Below the pieces are notes generated by a model, which was given only the letters and a program-made list of their open reading frames with translations, searched no databases and had not been told where the DNA came from. Of a stretch of 30,068 nt of DNA, positions 21,791 through 27,573 are shown piece by piece (the first letter of the stretch is position 1; each line of letters begins with the position of its first letter). The DNA comes from a virus: positions 1-30,068 of the IMG/VR virus record IMGVR_UViG_3300035670_000961. One strand, 5' to 3'. The translations under genes and the position numbers were made by a program.

Positions 21791-22103
21791 TTTCATCTCC
21801 TTTATTGAACTGCCCTGGCGCCCCGTCGCAGGGCAGTTCAATTTTTAGGTCTCTTATTAACTCTATAATCACATCTCCGTGGCAGGGCAATGGAGAACAG
21901 TGACACACTAAATTTTTACCAACCAAAGGCACTAACCAATTACGTTCTTTAACTAATCTTTGAGCAGCATATAATCTAAACTTCTGAATAACTTCTGCTC
22001 TTGTTCCATCATATCCAATCCTAAACGGATTACCCCATTGGCTACCTCTACCAACATAGGTACACCCTTTAGGTTCACTACCTCTTTTATATACTCTCAT
22101 CAT
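21783..22103 (-). CDS. DUF4326 domain protein (106 aa)
   Basis: The family pattern is clear: CTYVGRGSQWGNPFRIGYDG, TRAEVIQKFRLYAAQRL, and GKNLVCHCSPLPCHGDVIIE. The conserved Cys/His cluster CHC-P-CHGD suggests metal or nucleotide binding. DUF4326 is of unknown function but is frequent in phages. Start is ATG 22103 after AAGGAGACT. The last codons (IELPCDGAPGQFN) encode a perfect 14-bp hairpin lying next to the ribosome binding site of the NADAR gene. Confidence 0.85.
   Translation of the reverse strand: MMRVYKRGSEPKGCTYVGRGSQWGNPFRIGYDGTRAEVIQKFRLYAAQRLVKERNWLVPLVGKNLVCHCSPLPCHGDVIIELIRDLKIELPCDGAPGQFNKGDEND
21804..21842 (-). promoter_or_regulatory. Perfect 14-bp hairpin encoded within the DUF4326 3' end
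   Basis: ATTGAACTGCCCTG (21804-21817) and CAGGGCAGTTCAAT (21829-21842) pair without mismatch, loop of 11 nt. In leftward RNA it lies in the last 17 codons of DUF4326 and is followed directly by AAAGGAGATG, the site of the NADAR gene. Ribosomes finishing DUF4326 must melt it, which would suit coupled or buffered translation of NADAR. Confidence 0.75.
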
Positions 22104-22110
22104 AGTCTCC

Positions 22111-22290
22111 TTATTTATACATCATTTCATAATCTCTGCCACATACACAACACATATCTTCCCAACTATCATTGTGCCATATATGTTCTTTCCCTAAATC
22201 TTCACAATCAATACCTACATTCTTTACATCTATATCTACCTTACAATTACAACATAATCTAGCACCAATAATAAACCAATTTTCAAACAT
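22111..22290 (-). CDS. Zinc-ribbon micro-protein (59 aa)
   Basis: ATG at 22290 follows AAAGGAGATAGATA; the frame ends TAA at 22111. It reads MFENWFIIGARLCCNCKVDI and later DSWEDMCCVCGRDYEMMYK. CxxC pairs at 14-17ish and 47-50 and intervening acidic residues suggest a zinc ribbon. Its stop overlaps the ribosome binding site of the DUF4326 gene. It is distinctly AT-rich compared with the hairpin region on its upstream side. Function unknown. Confidence 0.66.
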   Translation of the reverse strand: MFENWFIIGARLCCNCKVDIDVKNVGIDCEDLGKEHIWHNDSWEDMCCVCGRDYEMMYK

Positions 22291-22306
22291 TATCTATCTC
22301 CTTTAT

Positions 22307-22537
22307 TTATATACACTCTCCATTTGAGAGCGCTTTCCTCTCACCACAGGCTGGCAAGGCAGTCAAGTGCGAGCCTACTTCTGCTATCAGAAGCGACCAC
22401 TTGACGGCCTGTCTGCCAGGCTGTGGTATTTTTGAGCGCTCGTTTACAATGACAGTTGGACTCGTGTAACGCCCAAGAACTGTCAAAGAATCAATGACCA
22501 CTCTGGTCACAGATACGATATCTTTTAACTTAGCCAT
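22307..22537 (-). CDS. Doubtful 76-aa frame within a highly structured region
   Basis: The frame starts MAKLKDIVSVTRVVIDSLTV and ends KALSNGECI. It is open for 76 codons and could be a small protein, but no ribosome binding site precedes the ATG at 22537. About half of its length is occupied by one nested hairpin (22328-22441), with further short stems GACCA/TGGTC and GACAGTT/AACTGTC. The DNA may therefore be a structured RNA or regulatory element in which the open frame is incidental. I report it with low confidence. Confidence 0.35.
   Translation of the reverse strand: MAKLKDIVSVTRVVIDSLTVLGRYTSPTVIVNERSKIPQPGRQAVKWSLLIAEVGSHLTALPACGERKALSNGECI
22328..22441. promoter_or_regulatory. 114-nt nested hairpin
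   Basis: Five stems stack in order: GAGCGCT/AGCGCTC (22328-22334 with 22435-22441), ACCACAG/CTGTGGT (22343-22349 with 22421-22427), CTGGC/GCCAG, AGGC/GCCT, GTCAAGTG/CACTTGAC (22362-22369 with 22398-22405), and an inner CTTCTG/CAGAAG with a CTAT loop. The structure can form on either strand as RNA or as a DNA cruciform. It lies upstream of the zinc-ribbon/DUF4326/NADAR genes and may be their leader. Confidence 0.7.
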
Positions 22538-22580
22538 CTGACAGCGCTGACTATGTATTAGCGCTCAGGGCTATCTGCAC

Positions 22581-22679
22581 ATTGGCTATTGGCTAGTCCG
22601 TGTTGCCTCCGTGGTTGTCGGAGCAGACCTGCTTGCAGACGCTGCTCAAATAGTTGGAGCACGGACAGCCATAGCCAAT
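22581..22679. promoter_or_regulatory. 99-nt bulged hairpin
   Basis: ATTGGCTAT pairs with ATAGCCAAT (22581-22589 with 22671-22679), GGCT with AGCC, and GTCCGTG with CACGGAC (22596-22602 with 22660-22666). Inside, CTCC/GGAG and GAGCAG/CTGCTC form further stems. It lies between the terminator at 22710 and the next leftward frame, with no gene of its own. Candidate leader, ncRNA or part of an origin. Confidence 0.65.
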
Positions 22680-22709
22680 ATCTCAGCCACTAGTGCGGAG
22701 ATAATAAAA

Positions 22710-22735
22710 AAGGGCTGGCAAAAACACCAGCCCTT
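22710..22735 (-). terminator. Intrinsic terminator of the 22742-23068 gene
   Basis: In leftward RNA AAGGGCTGG pairs with CCAGCCCTT (22735-22727 with 22718-22710), followed by a run of T (TTTTTTATTATC). It begins 6 nt after the stop of the OB-like gene. Transcription of genes further left must therefore restart, probably within 22.5-22.7 kb, or read through. Confidence 0.88.
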
Positions 22736-22741
22736 CTTTAT

Positions 22742-23068
22742 CTAGTTTACAGACTCAACCATAAAACTAGTCGTCCAGCCCTTATCAGTTTTGCTGGTGC
22801 GAAACCAGCCAGAAACATTAGCACGAGGGCGTTGCTCTGTAGTTTCTGGTGTCTCGCCACCGACAAGTTCAATTGAGTGCTCCTGCTGCTCCAAAGAGCG
22901 GAGGTGTCCAACTGCTGCTGTGAAGCATAGAAATGGGAGGGAAGCCTGAAACTTGCCCTCATCATTTCTGAGAATGATTACGCCCTTTGCGTAATCCTTG
23001 CCTGTCTTGGCGGTCTTGATTTCAAGACCAGCAAGTTCGGCTGACGAAAATGATACTTCGTGTTTCAT
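22742..23068 (-). CDS. Small OB-like/ssDNA-binding-like protein (108 aa)
   Basis: The protein begins MKHEVSFSSAELAGLEIKTA and has KDYAKGVIILRNDEGKFQAS, LPFLCFTAAV, a variable acidic loop, then RANVSGWFRTSKTDKGWTTS and FMVESVN. The alternating strands and the GWF-x5-K-GW pattern suggest an OB-type beta barrel, perhaps a ssDNA-binding protein; no signature proves it. AGGTAG precedes the ATG. It is the first leftward gene after the switch region and is followed by a strong terminator, so it is probably transcribed alone and early. Its DNA contains several perfect stems and is mirrored by a non-coding copy at 23182-23560. Confidence 0.72.
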   Translation of the reverse strand: MKHEVSFSSAELAGLEIKTAKTGKDYAKGVIILRNDEGKFQASLPFLCFTAAVGHLRSLEQQEHSIELVGGETPETTEQRPRANVSGWFRTSKTDKGWTTSFMVESVN

Positions 23069-23074
23069 TTTCTA

Positions 23075-23175
23075 CCTGCTTTCTGCCACACACGGTCGGA
23101 GTGGCTGAAGCCGCCCAAAGCACGCCGCAGGTGTGCTAGGCTTCAAAGCCACGGAGCCGTGTGACAGAGAGCAGG
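23075..23175. promoter_or_regulatory. Palindromic centre between the two arms
   Basis: CCTGCTTTCTGCCACACACGG (23075-23095) faces CCGTGTGACAGAGAGCAGG (23157-23175); GTGGCT and GAAGCC (23101-23112) face GGCTTC and AGCCAC (23139-23152); AGCAC/GTGCT (23119-23123 with 23133-23137) forms the tip. The leader of the leftward gene is thus repeated as a leader-like sequence on the + strand. I see no convincing -35/-10 pair here, though divergent promoters would be expected. Confidence 0.72.
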
Positions 23176-23181
23176 TGCTCT

Positions 23182-23560
23182 AGAAAATGAAACCGAAGTG
23201 CTCCATCATTTTCGGCCCGAACGCGGCTGGTCGCCGAAATCAGGCTTGACCGCCTAGACGGGCAGTCTCAGGATTTCGCAAAGACGCGAAATCAGGCGAC
23301 AGAAATGCTGAGGTTAGAGCAAGTTTCACCCTCACAGGGCTATGCTCACAGCGCTCCAGCAGTTTGACTCCTACGCTGGAGCAGCGCACTCAAGCAGAAC
23401 TTGAGTGGCGAGCACCGCTCCAGAAACTCAGGGCAACTCTGCCCTGTGCGTTTCTGGCAGGTGAGCCAGCATAACTGTAGGGCGCAGATGGCTAGTGGTT
23501 GAGGCTGGAACAGATAATCAGGAGGGCAGTTTTAGCCAGCCTGCCAGATTATCGGAGCAG
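23182..23560 (+). pseudogene. Non-coding inverted copy of the 22742-23068 gene
   Basis: The + strand copy keeps the gene's order from its leader and start (AGAAAATGAAAC) to its terminator-like end (GCCAGCC, ATTATC). Small indels break the frame: ATG at 23187 reads only 20 codons to TGA. The copy is more GC-rich and contains perfect stems: GATTTCGC/GCGAAATC (23272-23293), GCTCCAGC/GCTGGAGC (23353-23382), CACTCAAG/CTTGAGTG (23387-23407), CCAGAAAC/GTTTCTGG (23420-23457) enclosing CAGGGCA/TGCCCTG. It is either a decayed gene copy or a structured RNA/DNA element derived from it. Confidence 0.72.
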
Positions 23561-23640
23561 CCTAGCCAGCGCACCAGATAGGTCAGCCAGATAGATAGCC
23601 CTGACAGCGCTATCCAGACAGCACTGTCCACGCTATCAGC

Positions 23641-23675
23641 AAACAGGATGGGGTCTAGATGACCCCAGACTGTTT
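23641..23675. promoter_or_regulatory. Hairpin closing the structured region
   Basis: AAACAG/CTGTTT (23641-23646 with 23670-23675) encloses GGGGTC/GACCCC (23650-23655 with 23661-23666). The T-run after the stem is short, so terminator activity is uncertain. It marks the right edge of the GC-rich segment; AT-rich DNA follows. Confidence 0.6.
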
Positions 23676-23744
23676 AATACTGGCTGAGAGTTATATAGTA
23701 CACACCGATAAAGATTTTTCCGTACAGAGCCTATGCCCCTGTTC

Positions 23745-23764
23745 TGTCCTATTTTGTCCTATTT
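23745..23764 (+). repeat. Tandem 10-bp direct repeat TGTCCTATTT
   Basis: Two exact, adjacent copies of TGTCCTATTT lie at 23745-23754 and 23755-23764, one helical turn apart. This spacing suits binding of a dimeric regulator or initiator on one DNA face. The second copy overlaps a candidate -35 box of a rightward promoter. Confidence 0.65.
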
Positions 23765-23783
23765 AGACTGTTATCTGTATAAC
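23754..23783 (+). promoter_or_regulatory. Candidate promoter for the terminase-side late genes
   Basis: TTGTCC (23754-23759) and TATAAC (23778-23783) resemble sigma-70 boxes with an 18-nt spacer, 160 nt before the terminase start. The overlap with the tandem repeat would let a repressor or activator act here. This is pattern matching only. Confidence 0.4.
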
Positions 23784-23836
23784 ACTTTTGTTATAAACCG
23801 TTCGGAATGGCTGTTTGAACGGATTAATAGATAGTA

Positions 23837-23881
23837 GGGACTATTTATAGTCCCGTGCAGTAGCAAGCCTTTAGGGCTTGC
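23837..23881 (+). promoter_or_regulatory. Two short perfect hairpins in the terminase leader
   Basis: GGGACTA/TAGTCCC (23837-23843 with 23848-23854) and GCAAGCC/GGCTTGC (23863-23869 with 23875-23881) lie back to back, followed by 65 nt to the likely terminase start. A further CCGTTC/GAACGG stem lies just upstream. They could stabilise the late mRNA or regulate read-through. The rest of 23676-23946 holds no gene that I can see. Confidence 0.55.
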
Positions 23882-23946
23882 GTTACAGACTGTATCTCTA
23901 TTTGTATCTGACAGGCTGTATAGACTATTGCAGATGGGACAATACT

Positions 23947-25830
23947 GTGACTTTTCAGAAAGGTAATAACCCTAGGACAAAGGCTATGGCTGAAGCCAAG
24001 GCCAAAGTCTTGGCCCTGGTATCTGAGGGTATGCCAGTGCAGAGGGCTATGGAACAGTTGGGCAAAAAGCCAGACACTGTCCGTATTTGGATTTCCAGGG
24101 ATAAACAGTTTGCCCAGGATTTGGCTGACGCCAAAGAAAGCGCTAAAGAGAACTCCCTAAAAGCGCTAGGGGTAGCCCGTGAGGATGTATCATTCCCACA
24201 GTTCTCTGAGATGTTTCTGGACCAGAGGGTTTTCCCTCACCATCAGGACTGGATTGACCTACTAGAGGGTAAAGACCCTAGTTGGCTCCACCCTAATATG
24301 ATTTACGAGCCTGGCGATAAACACCGCCTCCTTGTAAACGTGCCGCCTGAGCACGCTAAGTCCACCGTGATTACGGTGAATTACTCTACCTACCGCATCG
24401 CGCTAAATCCCAATGTTAGAATCATCGTAGTTTCTAAGACGTTAGTCAAAGCACGGGAATTCGTGTACGCAATAAAGCAAAGGTTAAGCCACCCGCGCTG
24501 GTTGAAGTTGCAAACAACTTTTGGACCAGAAGGGGGATGGAAAGAAGACTCTGATACCTGGCGTGTTGATACCGTCTATCTGGGTAACGATGCTCGTGAT
24601 TCATCTGAAAAAGACCCGACTATCCAGGCACTCGGTATGGGGGGTCAAATCTATGGTGCCCGTGCTGACTTGATTATTCTTGATGACTGTATAACCACAG
24701 CCAATGCTCACGAACACGAGAAGCAGATTAACTGGCTACAGAAAGAAGTTATTACTCGTTTGGGTAAGAACGGCAAGTTGCTGGTAGTAGGAACCCGAAT
24801 TGCGCCGAATGACTTTTATAAAGAACTCCGTGACCCGAAGCATTGGTCAAGCGGCAAAAGCCCATTTACGTATATGGGTATGCCTGCTGTTCTACAGTAT
24901 GCTGATAAGCCGAAAGACTGGACTACGCTCTGGCCTAAATCGGATGTTGCCTGGGATGGCGATGCGGACACCCCAGATGAGGAGGGACTATATCCTAAGT
25001 GGGATGGTCCGACCCTTGCACGGCGCAGAGGCGAAGTTACTCCGTCTACGTGGGCTCTTGTATATCAGCAAGAAGATGTAACTGAAGATTCTATATTTCC
25101 ACCTGAATTGGTTCAGGGTTCTTTAAATGGAATGCGTAAGCGAGGTCCGCTAAGACCTGGCGCTGCAGGACACCCTGCTCAAGTTGAAGGTTACACAGTA
25201 ATTGGGTTTGACCCTGCTATGGCAGGGCACGCTGCTTTTGTGGCTATGACTTATAACAGAATGGACGGAAAGATTTATGTGTTGGACTGCCTAAATATGG
25301 CAGAGCCCAACCCACAAAAGATTAGGCAAGCAATTGAAGAGTTTGTTCAGAAGTATAAACCGCAGGAACTCCGCGTTGAAATCAACGCCCATCAAAAAGC
25401 CTACGCCCTTGACTCAGACTTACAACAATGGCTGGCATCTTATGGTGTTCGCCTCAATGCTCACTTCACTGGAAAAAACAAATGGGACACAAACTTTGGT
25501 GTCGCATCTATGTCCACACTTTTCGGAACGACAAGCAATGGCAAGCATCAAAAGAACAACACCATTGAACTCCCTAGCACTGAAGGTTCTGAAGGACTTA
25601 AGGCTTTAACACAACAGTTAATTACTTGGAAGCCTGAGACTAGAGGTAAGACTGACTGCGTGATGGCGCTGTGGTTTGGCGTTATTAGATGCCGTGAGTT
25701 TATGCAACAGAATTCTGTGGTGCAAAGGTATGCCCATAATCGTTGGGCTACAAGAGCGCAAGCACAGAAACGCTACAGCGTTAATCTAGATGAGATGGTT
25801 GCCGAACAATGGCAACAAACATACGGATAG
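23947..25830 (+). CDS. terL: Terminase large subunit with N-terminal HTH (627 aa)
   Basis: I place the start at GTG 23947 (GGGA 10 nt upstream); the frame extends back to TTG 23878, but those codons fall in the leader and look unlike protein. Residues about 15-65 form a helix-turn-helix (EGMPVQRAMEQLGKKPDTVR), usually found in small terminase subunits. The ATPase has VPPEHAKST as its Walker-A-like loop and LIILDD as Walker B. The nuclease domain has GFDPAMAGHAAF, the acidic EINAHQ strand and KTDCVMALW with a conserved Asp. It cuts and pumps genome DNA into the prohead through the portal encoded next. Confidence 0.92.
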   Translation: MTFQKGNNPRTKAMAEAKAKVLALVSEGMPVQRAMEQLGKKPDTVRIWISRDKQFAQDLADAKESAKENSLKALGVAREDVSFPQFSEMFLDQRVFPHHQDWIDLLEGKDPSWLHPNMIYEPGDKHRLLVNVPPEHAKSTVITVNYSTYRIALNPNVRIIVVSKTLVKAREFVYAIKQRLSHPRWLKLQTTFGPEGGWKEDSDTWRVDTVYLGNDARDSSEKDPTIQALGMGGQIYGARADLIILDDCITTANAHEHEKQINWLQKEVITRLGKNGKLLVVGTRIAPNDFYKELRDPKHWSSGKSPFTYMGMPAVLQYADKPKDWTTLWPKSDVAWDGDADTPDEEGLYPKWDGPTLARRRGEVTPSTWALVYQQEDVTEDSIFPPELVQGSLNGMRKRGPLRPGAAGHPAQVEGYTVIGFDPAMAGHAAFVAMTYNRMDGKIYVLDCLNMAEPNPQKIRQAIEEFVQKYKPQELRVEINAHQKAYALDSDLQQWLASYGVRLNAHFTGKNKWDTNFGVASMSTLFGTTSNGKHQKNNTIELPSTEGSEGLKALTQQLITWKPETRGKTDCVMALWFGVIRCREFMQQNSVVQRYAHNRWATRAQAQKRYSVNLDEMVAEQWQQTYG

Positions 25831-25837
25831 GAAATAG

Positions 25838-27571
25838 ATGTTATCAATAGAACAAATCTCAGCCCGTGTTGAGAACTTACGTCAACGTGCTGCAGAGCGC
25901 GATTCGCGCCAACAAGATGTTCTTGCTGTCCGTAAGGGACAGATTGCAACTGTATATCCAGATTTTTTTCCTGAAGGTGTAGATGCAAATGTCGTTGCAA
26001 ATTTTATTGATATTGTTGCGAGAGACCTTTCCGAGGTTATGGCGCCATTACCGTCAGTTAACTGTTCGGCGGCGAATCAGGCTAATGACCGCGCTCGTAA
26101 GTTTGCTGACACCCGCACTCGTATTGCTACTAATTATTTTGCTCACTCGGACTTACAAGTCCAAATGTATACAGGAGCCGATGTATACATAACATTTGGT
26201 TTCGTTCCTTTCATAATTGAATTGGACGAAGAAGCAGGGCTGCCGCGTATCCGTATAGAAAACCCAGTGGGCGCTTACCCAGAGTTTGACCGCTATGGAC
26301 GCTGCATTGCCTTTGCAAAGCGTTACTATATGCCTGTTGGAGAAGTTGCTTCACAGTTCCCTGAGTACGCAAATATCTTACTTGGCAAAGAAATGTACAA
26401 GTCTGATATGACAGCACAGATTGAAATTGTTCGCTATTACGATAGCGAGCAGTCTGTGTTATATGTTCCTGAGCGCAATAACCTATTGCTATCTCACGCC
26501 AAGAACCCTATTGGCAAGATGATGGTTGTTGTTGCTAAGAGACCATCTATTGATGATGAGATGCGTGGTCAGTTTGATGACGTGCTCGGTATTCAGTTGC
26601 TTCGCAACAGGTTCGCATTACTTGCGATGGAAGCAGCGGAGAAGTCCGTGCAAGCACCAATTGTTCTACCTTCGGATGTCAATGAACTTGAAATGGGTGG
26701 CGATGCTGTTATCCGCACCGCTAACCCTGCTGGTGTTCGCCGTGTTGATTTAAATATTCCACCTGGAGCATTTACTGAACAGGCTTTACTACAGCAAGAA
26801 CTAAGAACGGGAACACGTTATCCAGAGGGACGTACTGGAAACATTGATGCCAGCATCATCACGGGACAAGGTGTGCAGGCACTTATGGGAGGCTTTGACA
26901 CACAGGTCAAGTCTGCTCAGGCTATTTTTGCTTCAGCGCTACGCGATGTTATTTCCGTATGCTTTGAAGTTGATGAAAGATTTTTTGATTATGAAAAGAC
27001 TATCCGTGGTGTAGATGCTGGTAGCCCATACCAGATTACCTACAAGCCTAGTAAGGATATTAAGAAAGACTACTCAGCCGATGTCCGTTATGGAATGTTG
27101 GCAGGTCTTAACCCAGCACAGGGTCTTATCTTTATGTTGCAAGCATTAGGTGGCGGTTTGATTTCAACAGACCTTGCTATGCGTGAATTACCATTTGGTA
27201 TTAACGTAACTCAAGAGCAAGAAAAAATTGAAATTGAAAATATGCGTAAGTCGTTAGTTCAATCTCTGCAAGCCTATACCCAAGCCATCCCACAGATGGC
27301 TATCCAAGGCGCAGACCCATCAATGGTAATTAAAAAAATTGCTGATGTTATTAAATCACGCCAGAAAGGCGTAGCAATTGAAGACGCTGTTGAAGAAGTC
27401 TTCGCTCCAGAATTACCTCCTGCTGGTGCCCCTCAGGTTGAGCAAACGTCCCCTGCTCCCGCTGCGCCAGTAGGAGGCGCTCCTGCTGCACCATCACTAC
27501 AAACTTTGTTATCTAGTTTAACGGCAGGTGGACAGGCAAGCGCTAGCGCAAGAACTGCTATACGGAGGTAA
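25838..27571 (+). CDS. Portal protein (577 aa)
   Basis: The protein follows the terminase by 7 nt. It has an N-terminal helical region, then DVYITFGFVPFIIELDEEAG and IRIENPVGAYPEFDRYGRCI, a wing-like beta portion typical of portals. PIGKMMVVVAKRP, then a long helix with FDDVLGIQLLRNRFALLAME, fit the stem/wing helices. The Pro/Ala-rich C-terminus (after residue about 525) is probably flexible. Portals form a dodecameric ring at one capsid vertex through which DNA enters and leaves. The size and position next to terL make the call firm although no short signature motif exists. Confidence 0.85.
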   Translation: MLSIEQISARVENLRQRAAERDSRQQDVLAVRKGQIATVYPDFFPEGVDANVVANFIDIVARDLSEVMAPLPSVNCSAANQANDRARKFADTRTRIATNYFAHSDLQVQMYTGADVYITFGFVPFIIELDEEAGLPRIRIENPVGAYPEFDRYGRCIAFAKRYYMPVGEVASQFPEYANILLGKEMYKSDMTAQIEIVRYYDSEQSVLYVPERNNLLLSHAKNPIGKMMVVVAKRPSIDDEMRGQFDDVLGIQLLRNRFALLAMEAAEKSVQAPIVLPSDVNELEMGGDAVIRTANPAGVRRVDLNIPPGAFTEQALLQQELRTGTRYPEGRTGNIDASIITGQGVQALMGGFDTQVKSAQAIFASALRDVISVCFEVDERFFDYEKTIRGVDAGSPYQITYKPSKDIKKDYSADVRYGMLAGLNPAQGLIFMLQALGGGLISTDLAMRELPFGINVTQEQEKIEIENMRKSLVQSLQAYTQAIPQMAIQGADPSMVIKKIADVIKSRQKGVAIEDAVEEVFAPELPPAGAPQVEQTSPAPAAPVGGAPAAPSLQTLLSSLTAGGQASASARTAIRR

Positions 27572-27573
27572 CT

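Larger units (their letters stand above)
22559..23611. repeat. About 1-kb head-to-head quasi-palindrome
   Basis: The - strand from about 23073 leftward and the + strand from about 23182 rightward show collinear matching blocks. Examples are AGAAAATGAAAC (23062-23073 vs 23182-23193), ATCATTTTCG (23045-23054 vs 23205-23214), CAGAAATG (22963-22970 vs 23300-23307), CCAGAAACT (22841-22849 vs 23420-23428), GTTTCTGGC (22808-22816 vs 23450-23458), GCCAGCC (22713-22719 vs 23535-23541) and AGATAGCCCTGA (22565-22576 vs 23593-23604). The spacer 23074-23181 is also palindromic. Best explained by an old inverted duplication. Confidence 0.85.

Noticed and set aside
22747-22965. Second frame on the - strand inside the 22742-23068 gene
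   Set aside because: Fully contained in the better-supported gene and lacking its own signals.
22559-23611. Diversity-generating retroelement or retron explanation for the duplicated gene
   Set aside because: No reverse transcriptase is present in the window, and the differences are indels and stem changes rather than adenine-directed substitutions.
22300-23900. CRISPR array or tRNA cluster in the hairpin-rich region
   Set aside because: There are no regularly spaced direct repeats, and no cloverleaf with a TTCRA loop and acceptor pairing; stems are of differing sequence and size.
23878-23946. TTG 23878 as the terminase start
   Set aside because: The first codons lie in the leader hairpin and encode a Tyr/Leu-rich stretch unlike terminases; GTG 23947 has a better site and context.
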